Source: Owenia fusiformis (Eukaryota; Annelida; Polychaeta; Sabellida; Oweniidae). From it: a stretch of 64,000 bases of DNA. The translations under genes were made by a program, and so were the position numbers. Of this stretch, positions 1 to 13,400 are shown piece by piece. Below the pieces are notes generated by a model. That model was not told the DNA's origin, ran no database searches, and worked only from the letters and a program-made list of their open reading frames with translations. How positions within the stretch are numbered: the stretch's first letter is position 1; each line of letters starts with the position of its first letter. The stretch is taken from NCBI GenBank assembly GCA_903813345.2, contig CAIIXF020000006.1, positions 2,478,001 through 2,542,000 of the forward strand, read 5' to 3'.

Positions 1-1030
1 TTTGAGAATACTGCCTTGTAGTTTGAGAATGCTGCCTTGTAGTTTGAGAATGCTGCCTTGTGGTTATACTACTCTGCCTTGTGGTTTTAATTATGCTTGG
101 AACACTATATATGATTTATATTATAGTTTGCAAGTGCCGCCTTGTGGTTTGAGAATGCTGCCTTGTAGTTTGAGAATGCTGCCTTGTGGTTATACAACTC
201 TGCCTTGAGGTTTCAATTCATGCTCAGAACACTATATATGAGTTACATTATAGTTTGCAAGTGCCGCTTTGTGGTTTGAGAATGCTGCCTTGTAGTTTGA
301 GAATGCTGCCTTGTGGTTATACTACTCTGCCTTGAGGTTTCAATTTATGCTCAGAACATTTTACATGAGTTGCATTATAGTTTGCAAATGCCGCCTTGTA
401 GTTTGAGAATGCTGCCTTGTAGTTCGAGAATGCTGCCTTGTGGTTATACTACTCTACCTTGAGGTTTCAATTTATGGTTAGAACACTATATATGAGTTAC
501 ATTATAGTTTGCAAGTGCCGCCTTGTGGTTATACTACTCTGCCTTGTGGTTTTAATTATGCTTAGAACACTATATATGAGTTATATTAAAGTTTGCAAGT
601 GCCGCCTTGTGGTTTGAGAATGCTGCCTTGTAGTTTGAGAATGCTGCCTTGTGGTTATACTACTCTGCCTTGTGGTTTTAATTATGCTTTGAACACTATA
701 TATGAGTTATATTATAGTTTGCAAGTGCCGCCTTGTAGTTTGAGAATGCTGCCTTGTAGTTTGGGAATGCTGCCTTGTGGTTTCAATTATGCTTAGAACA
801 CTATATATGAGTTACATTATAGTGCCGCCTTGTGGTTTGAGAATATCCCCTTGTAGTTTGAAAATGTTGCATTGTACTGTAATACTCTGCCTTGAGGTTT
901 CAATTTATGCGTAGAACATTATATTTGAGTTGCATTATAGTTTGCAAGTGCCGCCTTGTGGTTTGAGAATATCGCCTTGTAGTTTGAGAATTTTTGCTTA
1001 GAACACTATATATGAGTTTTCATTATAGTT
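1..1030. repeat. ~126-bp minisatellite with nested ~20-bp subrepeats
   Basis: A tandem array enters from the left edge. The marker TTTGCAAGTGCCGCC recurs near 127, 253, 379, 507, 592 and 717, so the full unit is about 126 bp. Some units are shorter by loss of internal subrepeats. Each unit holds several ~20-bp subrepeats built on GCCTTGTAGTTTGAGAATGCT, then a TTATGCTTAGAACACTATAT segment. Units decay after about 830 and the array fades near 1030. Short frames stay open through it only because the unit length is divisible by three; nothing suggests coding. Confidence 0.9.
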
Positions 1031-1180
1031 TTCAAAATCAAATTCGCAAAACGTGAAATATAATAGTGTTAAATATTAATTCCAGTACAGTATGTGTTCT
1101 TTTACTAACAGAAAATAGATTTCAGATTTCAGATTGAAGACCTTTATTGTATGTTCTTTACATTTGAATTTACAATTATG

Positions 1181-1268
1181 ACATCACAATATACAGGTAC
1201 ATTGTACGGGTAAATTTTGAATTAAAAGAATTAATTATGATTTTACCTTTACCTGTATATTGTGATGT
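1181..1268. repeat. Hairpin with 19-bp perfect arms
   Basis: ACATCACAATATACAGGTA at 1181-1199 is the exact reverse complement of 1250-1268; the 50-bp loop is AT-rich. The flanks 1031-1180 and 1269-1481 show no gene. Confidence 0.8.
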
Positions 1269-1481
1269 GTGTTAATGTACGAAAAACAGTCTACCTGATG
1301 TAGATTTTATTTTGTTTTTATTGCAAATACGTTCTTATTGCAATTATACATTATTTTTAACAACAAAACCCTTCTTATTTTCACCCTGAGTCTCATTTAA
1401 AATCTAAAGTTAGTTTTGTCTATCTGAAATGTTCCTTATCATGTCTCACAGTGCGCCAGAAGTACGACTTTTATAGGTCCC

Positions 1482-2250
1482 TAATGGCCCAGTCACATAG
1501 CCCGGCCGATGAAGTAACGATGAGCCAGCGATGCAATTTTCACCGAACTCGGCCGAACACCGGCCGGACACCGGCCGGACATCCGTGGCGTTTGTTGCTT
1601 AAAACCGCATCGGTGGTAGCTCGGTGAAATTTTAACTTCGGAGTTAAATTTCACCGGGCTCTCACCGAGCTCCCTCATCATGTCATCGCAGCCCCATCGT
1701 AACCACATCGGAAAACACGTCGGCCGGTGCACGGCCGAGTATCGGCCGGTGTCCCGTGCATCTGAGACAACCAGAGGGCGAGGTTTTTTAACGGACAGCG
1801 GCCGAGCTCTACCCTTTGTATTCGTTTGACTTCACTTCTTAAAAGAGAGCTTCGTCTTCTGTAGTTTAACTAGACTCTGCACGCAGGGTAGCCGAGCTCC
1901 GGCCGATGTGGGACAGAGCATCGGCCGGTCACTGTTCAAAGCCCGTTAACAACCCGGCCGGCGATCGCACGGTGACCTGTTACCTGCTCGGGTACCGGCC
2001 GTATTCCTTCCGATGTCCGGCCGACCTCCGGCCGGTAGTTGCTGCCACATCGGCAGAAAAAAACTACCATTTTGAGACAGACTCCGTACGGTCACCGGCC
2101 GGTGTTCGGTCGGTCGCCTGAAGATGTCCGGACGGAGTCCGTTCACGTCACCGAGCTCTGCTTCCGATGAGGAGAGCTCGGTGGCACCAAAAAAATCCAC
2201 CGAGCTCTACCGATGCCGGACATCGGCCGGGCTATGTGACTAGGCCATTA
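1482..2250. mobile_element. GC-rich terminal-inverted-repeat transposon (non-autonomous)
   Basis: The left end (TAATGGCCCAGTCACATAGC..., 1482-1511) and the right end (2221-2250) are 30-bp inverted repeats with one mismatch. If the element is counted from ATGGCC to GGCCAT it is bordered by TA on both sides, as a TA target duplication would give. The ~770-bp interior is much richer in GC than its surroundings and full of CGGCCG/TCGGCCGG motifs. Frames inside (1493-1732, 1946-2200) have no recognisable domain. The superfamily cannot be assigned from the ends alone. Confidence 0.75.
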
Positions 2251-4482
2251 CACATGCCTACATCGGACCTGGTAATCTGACATTATCTTCGTAAATGCTC
2301 GCTCGAAAATCGAAATTTCCTTGAAAAGTCCAGGGTTTGATGATAGGGTGGTACTTCATTAACTCGCTAAATATAGTTTTATACCAGTGGGACGAAATAC
2401 AAGTATCAATCCTTTAAAGTTTGTCCGAGAGAGAAATCTAAAACAATAGCAATGGTAATACTAGTTAGTTTTGTTATCTAGAAATTAAATCACAAAAGCT
2501 CAGTGACATTTGAGGTACAAAAACAATGTCGTGCATTATAAGAACAACAAGTCTGTCAACCACGGTTGTCTCCCGGTTATCTTGTTGATGAATGAATTTG
2601 CTTACTTAATGAATTAAAATGTGCATCTCTTAAAAGTGTATTAGGTATCCGGGATTAGGTATATGTTCTCTAAAGTGATAAGAAAATATGTATGCGCAAG
2701 GGCTCATACGAATCAGAGGAATTATGAAAGTATTTCAAATAAACACTCATGAATATGTTGGTCTGTCATGGCGGATTTTAACTAAGATATAAATGTACAT
2801 TGGTTATGTATTAAGTTTCTACATAGTCGTATGTTATCGCAAATTGTACTGTTGTGCGAAGAGCGTGCAAAGAGATTTCAATAATTAGTCACAATGCGTG
2901 CAAAGACTTTTGTTACAGTCTTTACACGTCTATACACTGTGTACCAAGAGGTGTAAAGGCGTGTCAAGAGTTGAATTCGTCGCGTGCCAAGAGGTGTCAA
3001 AATTAGGAACGCCTATACACGCGGCGTGTCAAGAGCCGTATCTAGACGTGTCAAGTTTTGGAATTCCATTTTTCACGCAGTGTATTGGGCTCTTTTTAGG
3101 CTTTTTACGCAAGTATTAGGGAGTTTAAGCTTTCAATGTTTTTCACAACATAAACGTGAACGGAAACTATTAAGCGATGCATTTGTATGGGCGATCGGCC
3201 ATGCAGTGTACGTATAGGTGGGCGTTTAGATTTTATATGCAAGCTTAAATTCACTATTATTGCAAGTGACGTATTAACTAAGCCCGACATTGTGGACATT
3301 ACCTTTTTCAATGTTCATGTCTAACACGTATTTTTCATTTTTTAAATAATTTCGAATTGATTTTAACCATAGCTTAAAGACCCACTATACTTAATTTTGA
3401 AGAAAAAAGAAAAAAAATATGAAACAGAGTTTGGTTTGCATTAATATTGAACCAAGAAAAAAACTCACATAGAAAAAAGCATTTGAAGTTCAGAGATCAT
3501 TAGACATGCATGCACATGCTAAACAAAGTGCATGTTTTAATTACTTTTGATTTAAAAGATGGCGACACTTCTATAAAATGAATGTATCATGTAATACAAA
3601 CAACTTCGCCATCTTTCAATGACATTGATAAAAACTTGGTAATATATAAAGCCTGTAATTATTGTAAGCTTTGATGTGGTCCGTTTGAGCTGTTGTTGGT
3701 GTCAAATAAAAATAGGGTTCTTATCAATACATTGGACATTCTATAGAATTAAAATAAAGGTCTTTATTTTGCCAAAAAACATTGAAAGTACGCAAAGTGG
3801 GCCTTTAAAATTGGGATTAAAGGGTGAAATATACATTTGATTTGCTTCTTATAATACACCGATGACTTCATTCTTGAGTTGGAATTTGGTGAAATCGTCC
3901 AACAACAATAGAGTTTGATGATGACATTGTCAATGCCAGATCATATGATATTAAGGAAATACATTAATTGGCATTGTCATCATTTAGAATTAACAGGAAG
4001 CTGTTCTTACCGATGACATGCTTTAAATAAATATTAGTAACATAAAACGATATATTTATATGAATTATCATATGCGGAAGGAGGAAGCGATCGAGGAAAT
4101 GGTATTTTGAAATTTTGAGTTTCACATGTCGAGGATCAGTACACCAAGTATAAACACAAGACACGACCCTTATTATGATGGTAGCCGATGTCGTGTTGGA
4201 CCTAGAGACTATTTGTTTTTGTCTTTTTATTCTAGAGGGTACGATATCCAATCCGAACACAACGTGCCTGACCGTCTTGATATTAGGGAATAACTTTCAC
4301 AGTCAAAATAGAGTTTGACGTAATTAATGACATTCACGATTGTAGTAGAAAACATTTATGGAAGTATTTCTGAATTTATTTTTAAGAAATATTGTTTCGA
4401 TTGTTCAATCCTCGACATATCATAATTTCACTTCAGGCCACCATGCTGGAAAGATCTTCCCCATAGATGAGCATATACTTAC
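2251..4482. other. Intergenic, no gene seen
   Basis: AT-rich sequence. At 2860-3080 there is a loose repetition of GTGCAAAGAG and GTGTCAAGAG words. No splice-bounded coding exon was recognised on either strand, and I looked here specifically for the missing ZP exons of the gene fragment at 4483-5041 without finding them. Confidence 0.5.
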
Positions 4483-5041
4483 CACATGCTGTCGCCGAGC
4501 CAGAACCATCATCGATATAACCCGCGCAGCAAGCACATGTCTTAAAAGCCTGGTTGCAGTAGGAGTGAGCGACCGTCCCACTGCATTCTATGTCGGATAA
4601 ACATGCATCACCAATAACTCCAGCGTCTGGATTGAAATACATTATACAGTGTATCACAATATCATTGTTATACGTTAATCTAGACGTATTTAGATATACG
4701 TATACGTTTACGATTTACATAAACATATACTCATATTTAAAGCTTAAAATAAATTCCAACAAATAGGAAGTACTAGTAGCCTATATAACATCTTTTCTTA
4801 CTTTGCTTTTGTTATATATTCCATTGTTTTGTCATTCCTTTGCTGGATTTTGAATTCCGATTTGCGATCTAGCTACTGCATCAAAGTAATATATCATATA
4901 GGTTAATAGATGCAAATAAATAAACATCATTTGCCAGTATTGCCGAGGAAAGTGCACACCTTGTCAATACTTACTCGCCAATGGAATAAACGATACAAGG
5001 ACAATCAGGAACGAGTAATCCGATGTTAGAATGGACATCAT
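4483..5041 (-). pseudogene. 5' fragment of a third ZP-cluster paralogue (signal peptide and EB-type exon only)
   Basis: Two minus-strand exons can be read. The first (CDS 5041-4975, acceptor at 5051) begins MMSILTSDYSFLIVLVSF and is a signal peptide of about 22 residues. The second (4626-4483, 144 nt) encodes a cysteine-rich EB/EGF-like module of about 48 residues with eight cysteines (GDACLSDIEC..., CNQAFKTCACCAGY). The second exon ends in a GTAAGT donor in phase 1, the same phase as the EB exon of the complete gene at 7489-13641. No later exons (EGF, ZP-N, ZP-C, membrane anchor) were found to position 1. It is either a truncated duplicate or a short secreted protein with a 3' exon I missed. 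Confidence 0.6.
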
Positions 5042-5051
5042 TTGAACGATC

Positions 5052-6180
5052 CTGAATAAAAACGAAAAAATCATATAAGTTTTACATTTTGCTTATTAAT
5101 CATGTTCAGAAAACTTTTTTTTATCGCCATTTCGATCAAAAATACACCTATTTAACATATTATAATAAGGTCTATAGCTTTTAGACTATTTTCATTGAAA
5201 TTCCGTAATTAATATTTACTCACCTACAACTTTATTGGTATCCAATTAGTTTTCTTTTAAAAGACGACTCCAAGAGAAGTCATCGTATAAATCACTTTTA
5301 TTCAACACGGGGATTTCTTTGGATCCCTTTTCTCACAATGTATTCTTTGCATCTCTAGCGATGATATCTATGTGCAAATACGCCCAGTAGAAAATATATT
5401 TTTGTCAAACAAATACATCCAGTGAAACTGTTATTTGTTTTAATACTATACCAAACTTAGGTTGAATTTCAATTATGTTGATAATGGTAATTATCGGCAC
5501 TCAAGTATTTGAAAAAGTCACGATCCTTAGATCCTTTGGCTATTTTTCATGAATAGCTGACTGAGGGGCGAAAGGGTTAATTTGTTTATGGGGAGAAAAT
5601 TCTTTAAATATATCTCGAATCTATGTACATGTGTATCTGAGGGATTTACGAACCATTTTAGTTGTTTCAGCAATTCTAATCGAATTTGGACACACCCAAT
5701 TGAAAAGTAAAGACCAAATTAATAATAATGGTGCTCTGCCTAAGTACATGTAAGTAGGTCAGTACGATGGCTATATATGGAAGCACATAAGTTGTAGCAG
5801 CTAGTACTGTAGAGAGGGAAGGCCTGGCTTAGTTTTCAATTAACAAAAGAGGTGATAAAGTGTCGACAGAAATTGTTGTCATCTATAAGTTTTGCACATG
5901 GAATAACGGGCCAGGATTTTCTTGATTAAGCTAATTACACCCCCTCTCGAATACGCCCAGGGCTGTACTGCTGTACTGGTCACTAAGCGAGAACTATTGT
6001 TAGACATTTGAATGAACGGTTATCTTGTAGTAATTGTAGTGAAACAATCATTTTTTCATAGTTTAACAAGGATATGGCGATTGTTAACATCTTCAAAACC
6101 ATCGAATTCGATCATTGATTGTGTAAATGAATATCAGATATTGGACACATATATATAAACTACGACGAAGCTGTCTTATA
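5052..6180. other. Intergenic, no gene seen
   Basis: AT-rich sequence upstream of the ZP fragment. No coding exon, RNA gene or clear repeat was recognised. Confidence 0.4.
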
Positions 6181-6189
6181 AGAAGTGAA

Positions 6190-6694
6190 GTTGAACGAAT
6201 GCAAAGGGACCGTAAATAGAAACTGTGTTTTTCTGTGTAATGGTACACCAACTCTGTTAGTTCTCCCCATACGTGGTAGTTACAGACGTTGGCATCGGGT
6301 AATCTGGGAGGGGGGCAGTGATTAGCCAATATGTCCTACACAGACGACTTGTTCCTGATCTCCTTTTTAGATCATTACATTTTCCATCAAGATGGGGCTC
6401 GAAGTCATAGATAGATAGAGGGCCATAACTGATCAAAATGGACGCCTCTTGAACATCTATTTCTGTTGACAAACATTGAAAATTTTTGAAAACCCGTTTT
6501 GAAAAGAAAATGACGTCATTTGTATTATGGACGCTCGTTGACATGTATTTTAATAAATCTAATTTTATGATATGTCAATTATTAAAGATCATTTAATTCC
6601 ATCTCCAGTGGTATATAATATGACATGTTTTCATCAATAAAATCAATGTTTATTTTTGAAATACGAGTGTCCCATTTTTTGGACTACCCTGTAA
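6190..6694 (-). mobile_element. Mariner-like remnant with degenerate transposase C-terminus
   Basis: The right end read on the minus strand begins CAGGGTAGTCCAAAAAATGG, a typical mariner-like terminus. About 200 bp inward match the element end at 57088-57300. On the minus strand near 6345-6190 the translation contains LPDANVCNYHVWGELTELVY, which resembles the SPDLNP-x-D/N-Y-x-x-WG-x-L-K-x-x-VY block around the last catalytic acid of mariner transposases. The usual D is N here. The distance from the end is too short for a full gene, so the copy is internally deleted and frame-broken. The other end was not found. Confidence 0.55.
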
Positions 6695-7488
6695 ACATTA
6701 ATTAGGTGTTTCAAAAGAGGACGTCTAGTTGCCCCACGCTTGCATCGCGACTTCCAAGGTGTTAAGATACAAGCAACCGAAACCTTGTGAATCAAGATGA
6801 AACTTATGAGGGGAGTGTACAGAACGAAAAGAAATCATATTTTGCAAAGCGGCTACTGTTCTTTTATTGTTCAAAATAATTACAAACATTTACAGTTTTA
6901 AGATTTAACCATGTAATGGTTTAATGTAATTAAGAAGCAAAAGCCTTACATGTAACATTGTATAGATGTGAAAAATAATTCTTAAAACAACTAATCAAGA
7001 ACATATGAAATATTTTATATAATTACAAATTCAAGACTGTTCTTCGTTGAGATTAACAATTTATGATGGAAGCTAAGATTCGATGTTCTGTTGAGGATTT
7101 ATGGCACAAATATTTTTGTATTGCTTGAACTATCGAGGAAGTTTTGGCAATGTTTCCTTTATATTACTTTCCATTTTTAATTATTCATTGTGGTAAGTAT
7201 CATTGTTTTGTCATAATCATTAGTATGTAAAAATTATTCAAATGATATAATTATAATAAAAATAATTTTAATAGATTGTCTATATGCACATGTTATTTAC
7301 AATGTAATACAGTTTCTACTGCAACTAATCTATGTCCGAATCTCAATGTCCGTGTCCACTCAAACTTGGTATGACAAAATTAAATATGATAACGTAACAC
7401 TATCAGAATGACTCATCAATTCCAGTTCGTTATTAAATATATATCCCCTGAATTGTGTTGCCGTTCATAGTTTCCATGCTTTTGGCCA
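6695..7488. other. 3' flank of ZP gene 1
   Basis: AT-rich sequence downstream of the stop at 7489; probably 3' UTR plus spacer for the minus-strand ZP gene. No other feature recognised. Confidence 0.4.
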
Positions 7489-10400
7489 TTATGCCTTGTA
7501 TACGATCTTCTCATTTGATGAAGAGTTCCCGAGTGACGTCAAACGCACACACATGTAAAGGGACACAACGACGGCAACCAGGAGAAGAGCAGCGAGTATG
7601 CCAACGGTTACAAGAAAACCTGTACTTTGGAGACAAGACTCACTAGTAACAGTGTTTTGGTTTCCACTAAGATTTCCTGAAAATGCACAAATGAAAATAT
7701 CCAGAATCATATTTCAACAAAAGAGAAGCTATAAAGAAACAGAGATTAGTGCGTAATTATAATCTTATATATATTCGAACATGAATATTTCAACCGGTAT
7801 TGATTCGCCCATACAATACCTGGACTGTACCAAGTGTTACGTTCAGTGCTAAACAGGAAGAAGGAAATGGGAATAAATGAAGTGACGACTTTGCAAAATT
7901 TTGGCGAGTTCCAATGTTTCAATCGTTATATTATACCCATCATATCAGGTATAGTTTCGAGTGATAAATACCGTATAGGGCTAGCTAGGCACAAAAAACT
8001 TACGAACCCCTCACTCTCTTTGGGTGTTCGGGGTACATAACACGTTTGTGCCTAGCCCTGTGGTATTTATTCGTCGATATAATACCTACTCTTCGGTCTG
8101 TATTTATTAATTATAATAAGTAAAATTCAAAAATGTAATGCTATTGCATTTAATGCAATTGTATTTCCCCAACTGGGGCATCAGCCTCAACATTATACGT
8201 ATAGACATGCACTACCTATGTATTTACTGACGTCGTCCCCAGCCCCTATCACAGTGACTATCCCAGAGTTTGCTTTTACAGTTTCCTGGCCTGAGGTCTG
8301 ACGACGTTTCCTTCCAAATCCAGCCGATGTTCCACCTCCAGAAGGCCCGCCTAATCCCGCTGTACAACCAGTCTAAAAACATGGAGAGTGATTATTAGTG
8401 GATGAGCTGGTGTTTTTGTCTTGAAGTAGAGCAAAATTATACATGGTTTTTTAGTATGCAATACCATGGTACTGTTTCTTGAAAGTAGACACCTATATTT
8501 TTAGAATCACAATGTCACAATTGGTTGAGTTGATATAAAGAAGTTATTTAACAGGTGAGATTTGATATTGGGAATATCACAAGGATCGATGATATCAATA
8601 TTTCCCACGGGAACGCAGTGACAGAGGGCAAACCGCATCCGAGGGATATTCCTCATATCATCCCGACGGGTGAATGGCGACCTTATACCATGTTCAAGAG
8701 CAATATCTAACTGAGATCCTTTATTGAACGAAAGAAAATGTTTGTAAAAATGAATGAATTTTTTTTATTTTTGAAGAAATTCAAATTTTGAAAAAATGAA
8801 AGAATTTGTATCGAAATGGCGAACTTGATTGAGCACGTGTTTCTCTTAAACCAGTCATCAACAAATTTTGAAAAGTTTACACATCGTCAATCTAATGATC
8901 ATCTTCTGAATGATAACAATTTAATTTGAAAAAAAACATATGTACTTTTCTCTATATTGTTTTAGATAACACATCAGATACTTCTTTTGTTCTCGGTATT
9001 ATGCATCTTTAATCTGAACGTCATTGGAACAAAGTGACATACACACAACGTGTTTGTGTCTCTCAATATTTAAATTGTACAAAGGAAAGTTCGGTTCATT
9101 TGAGAAAAGTATATTGTTAATGGAATTAATTAAGGCATACTTTAATTTTTATCTATTTTTGGTTTTTGTTTTAATGTTGAATATTTTTTGTTAAATGAAG
9201 CAAATTTTATAAAGTATATCTTTATAAATGATCATTATTCAATTTATGTTATCACTTATGTCTGCAAAATAATATGCAATGAAGAGAAAAACAGCAAGGA
9301 AACTTACGGCTGCGCAGTTTGCCGCTGTTGACGCATCACAGAGTTTAATGTCACATTGGAAATAAAGTTGTGCCTTGTCCACAAACTTGAACGCAATGAA
9401 TTTCATTGTAAAGTCACCACCAGTGAGGTCCAGTGGATCGGCTTCAAATATAGCTGTGTTGTCACCATCCGCGCACCTAAAAATGTACTTCATTACTGTA
9501 TAACATGGACAACAATACTGTAAGTGATGCATTTCCCTCGGATTTTAAAATCCTCTGTCAGCAAGTTTATCAACGATAGCCGCTTTTGGACAACGTTAAA
9601 GATTGTTTATGTACTTTGGCGATTTCTTACGTGGACCCTTTTTGGAAATTTTTAAAATCGGTACAAACACTCATAATACTTACCCTGTAGTCATTAAATT
9701 GATAGATTTCTCATTTCCAGTAGGGACCGCTAAAAACGGTTCATCCTGAGCTACACATGATTCTACCAGGAACGATGTATATTCTGGAAAGTAGCAACTA
9801 TATTTTATTATTTTAAATCCTCATTTTCTTAAAGTCCATGAGAACAAAGTACACCGCGTCAAAGATTTAACCATTTTCAACGATAAATTCGAATATCCGA
9901 ATTGAATGCTTAAAGTCTGTGATAAATAAAATAAAAAGGTATTAGATGAAGATAAATGATATGGATCAAAAATCATTTGCTTCCTCCCTTGCACGAATGA
10001 AGTTTATGGTCATGTGTGTCAGTCTGTTAAGTAACATTCGGAATTGCAATTCTAAAAGAATGTTAATTCCCATGGAAAATACATACTAGCATTTGTAGCG
10101 AGTTTGATGTGCAGTCTCAGTGGAGTTGATACTGTAACGGGTGCTGCAAGTGGGGTGCCTAAAGCAGCGCTCTGGTCTTCTATTGTAAATGTTACTGGAG
10201 AGAATGGCTGGGCGTTACTGCCGCCCTGGGATTGGTCACTAGATAAAGACGTACAATTACAAACATAAATCAGTTAGTTGATTATATCCCAAAGAGAAAA
10301 ATAGAAATATTATCAACCTAGGATGATGCATTTTTCCCTGATTTAACCCATTGGATTGGACGAATAACCATTTCTGTGTTTGAGCAAACTAAAACTTACG

Positions 10401-13400
10401 TATTTGAATCGAGAGTTGAACCAAAATTTGTGAAGTAACTTGCAGCTCCTTTGTGAACGCATTGCAATGTGTGGATCTCATCCAAAGAGCTGTGATATAA
10501 CGAGTTGTACTGAACGATTACCTTCAATTCGTATGTCGTGTCACCGGTCTATAACATGTATATAACGAAATGTGCTCTTAGATGTTGTTCAAGTAAACAT
10601 AACAATTAATGTTTCTTGTGTAAAGCCCAACATACACCATCGAGTCTCATCGGGTCCCCCTCCCCTTGCCCAACAAAAACCCAGGACGTTCTATATGACG
10701 TCGTTGATTTTGCCCCATTTAGTCCCTTCGAGTCGCATTGAGCTCCATGGAAAGTTTGCTGCTATGATTTTGATCCAACAGGTCACCTAATACCGTGATA
10801 CGTCACATGATCAAATGTCCCAGGATGCCCCATGGAAAAAATGAACATGTTCATTCACGATGGGGTTTGGCGGGACTCCATGGAACTTTGCCCTATCAAC
10901 GTTTCAAGGAGTGTGGGTGTTTCAATGGATAAAGCCCAATGAAGTTCCACGCGCGGCAGGGTTAAGTGTGGAGGCCCCGCCGTGCCCCATTGGTGTATGC
11001 TAGGCTTTATTTTTCCATACGTAAAAGTATGAGCTGTGCAAAATATAACATTGATAGCCTCTATACTGAATATGGTGAATACTTTAAGTAATGAAATGTT
11101 TTCCAGAAAAGAGTCTTACATTTGGTGTATCCGTCTGCCTCCCAGTTACAGCATCAAAGCAGGGGTGCATTGCGCCAGTTTGGTCAACATTCAATGGATC
11201 GCTTGCAAGACCTAAGAAGTCACTAGCTGTTATAGCCCCACTCAATGTAAGCCCCTGGGCAGCAGTAATGCCTCCAGCAACGATGTCACAAACGCCATCT
11301 GTTTCGTGATCAAGAGCGTATACTTTCCCGTCAAAAGTGGCACTAGTCTCAGTATATGGGTTGGCAACTATTGTGATGGCAGCGGGGTCGTCACACACAG
11401 CGTATACTTTAACATACAATTAAACAGTGTATAACTATATATTGGAAATATCTCAGTCTACATACTCGGGTAAGGTGACTCCATTTGAAACACTGTTAAT
11501 AAGGATTTAGGGACATGGCTCTGTGCTTTGTCTGTAATAAAAATTGTACTATCAGAAAGGTCACTGAACAATATAATTTGAAATTTCAGAATATGTGCCT
11601 AATATATTGCTTTAAAAATCGTAGCTTTTAAAATGTGAAAAATTGTCTGAAACAAAAATGGCGGTCATAAAAAAGAAAATAGATCGCTTTTCAAATCTTT
11701 TTTTCTATTTCATGGAATGAATATAGATATTCAAGGTCCCTATCCTTCAATTAGAAAAATGAATGATGTGCCATTATTCATTATGCTAATAAGTGCCTGT
11801 ATACATGCAAATTATACTTACTTCTTGGTATTTCGCAATTAGTGCCATAGAACCCATTCTTACATAGAACCGTATATGTTCCTGACGACGCTACGTCATC
11901 CAAACAAAACTGGGACCCAGGTAAATATGCATCCGGGCAATTTGTGAAATCTGCTTCAATAGTTTTCACAGCTGAATCAACGTTACAACTGAACCCGTCT
12001 ATTGTAGCTCCACCACAGTCAGCTGGACATTCGCCAGTTGTAAGATCACATACCGCACCATTTTCACAATCGCTATTCCTACGTCGACAATCAAATGTAT
12101 TCACTGAAAAATATGAATATATATATGATAACAATGTTTTGCTTGTTAAGGTGCCATGGTACTTAACAGGAAATGACAAAACAGGAAGTGACAAAACTTT
12201 CTGCATTTTTAGACATTTTTGAAATCCTGAGTCAATTTAAGCGGTTCCACATTTCATTTACATAACCAGGATTACAATGTACATGGTCAGAATGACCTTA
12301 AACATTATGAAATAACTTTTTAGCCCTCTGAAAATGTTACTGAAAAAATAACTAAAGGTAGGAGCTTAGGAAAGGTCATTAACAGAATCTTTTGAGTTTT
12401 TCAGAAAATGTGCCCAATTTATTGCTCTAAAAAAATATTTAAAAATCTGATATCATTCGTAGAAAAATAAAAAATAAATTGAAAAGCGATCTATTTTCCT
12501 GTTTATGACCGCAATTTTTGTTTCAGACAATTTAGTAAAATGTCAAAGATTGTATCAGTCACCATGTACATTGAGATCCGTTTCATGTAAATGATATGTG
12601 GAACTAGTTAAAATGACTAGAGGTCAAAACAGAACTCTGTTATCTTTGTTCAAAAAATATCAAATACCCAGCATAGTTTTGTCACCATGGCACCATGGGA
12701 AATATGTAGAATAATTTTTTTATACTTTTTAGCATAAATAATCTGTATGAATTACAAGTTCGTAATTTTAATCATTTAAAATAAAGCATGCAAACGTAGA
12801 TTCTCCAGGCTTGTCGATTTCTATTGTGGTTGACTTAGTGCAATCAGGCCAATGCGACTCCCAATATTAAAATATACAGGGTGAAACAAAAATAGTATCC
12901 TCTCATTTTTGTATAATACCGTTTCAACTATGATGAACGTTTTTTAAAAAGTCAACCATCTTGGCAAAAGCTGGCCACGGTCCCGAGTGGTCTACTTATG
13001 TTGCATCATCGATGATATGTATGTAAATATTAAAGTTATAATCAAAAAATGATTCAAATCAACCATATTGATAAATCTTTTATTAAAAAAAATCAATGAA
13101 ACCTATAAAGATTCTCCCAGATAACGAACGTATTTTGTTTCGTGTACTCGAGATGATAAGATGTACTATGCAGATTAACGTGCATTGCTTAAACACATAC
13201 CACAGGATGTAGTTCCAACATTCCGGTATCCAGGGACGCATTTACAGACTCCCAAGGCCTGGGAGCATATAGAGTCCGCGACAGTGCATTCTGTGTTATC
13301 TACGCAAGCGACATCTAAGTCCAATGCAGCTGCAAATTAACAAGAATATTTAGTCCCACTGTGGCGGTAATAATTGAGGAATATGGATCGAAATTAAAGT

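Noticed and set aside
12874-12960. TACAGGGTGAAACAAAAATA, like a mariner-type end
   Set aside because: No inverted partner within 2 kb and no transposase residue nearby.
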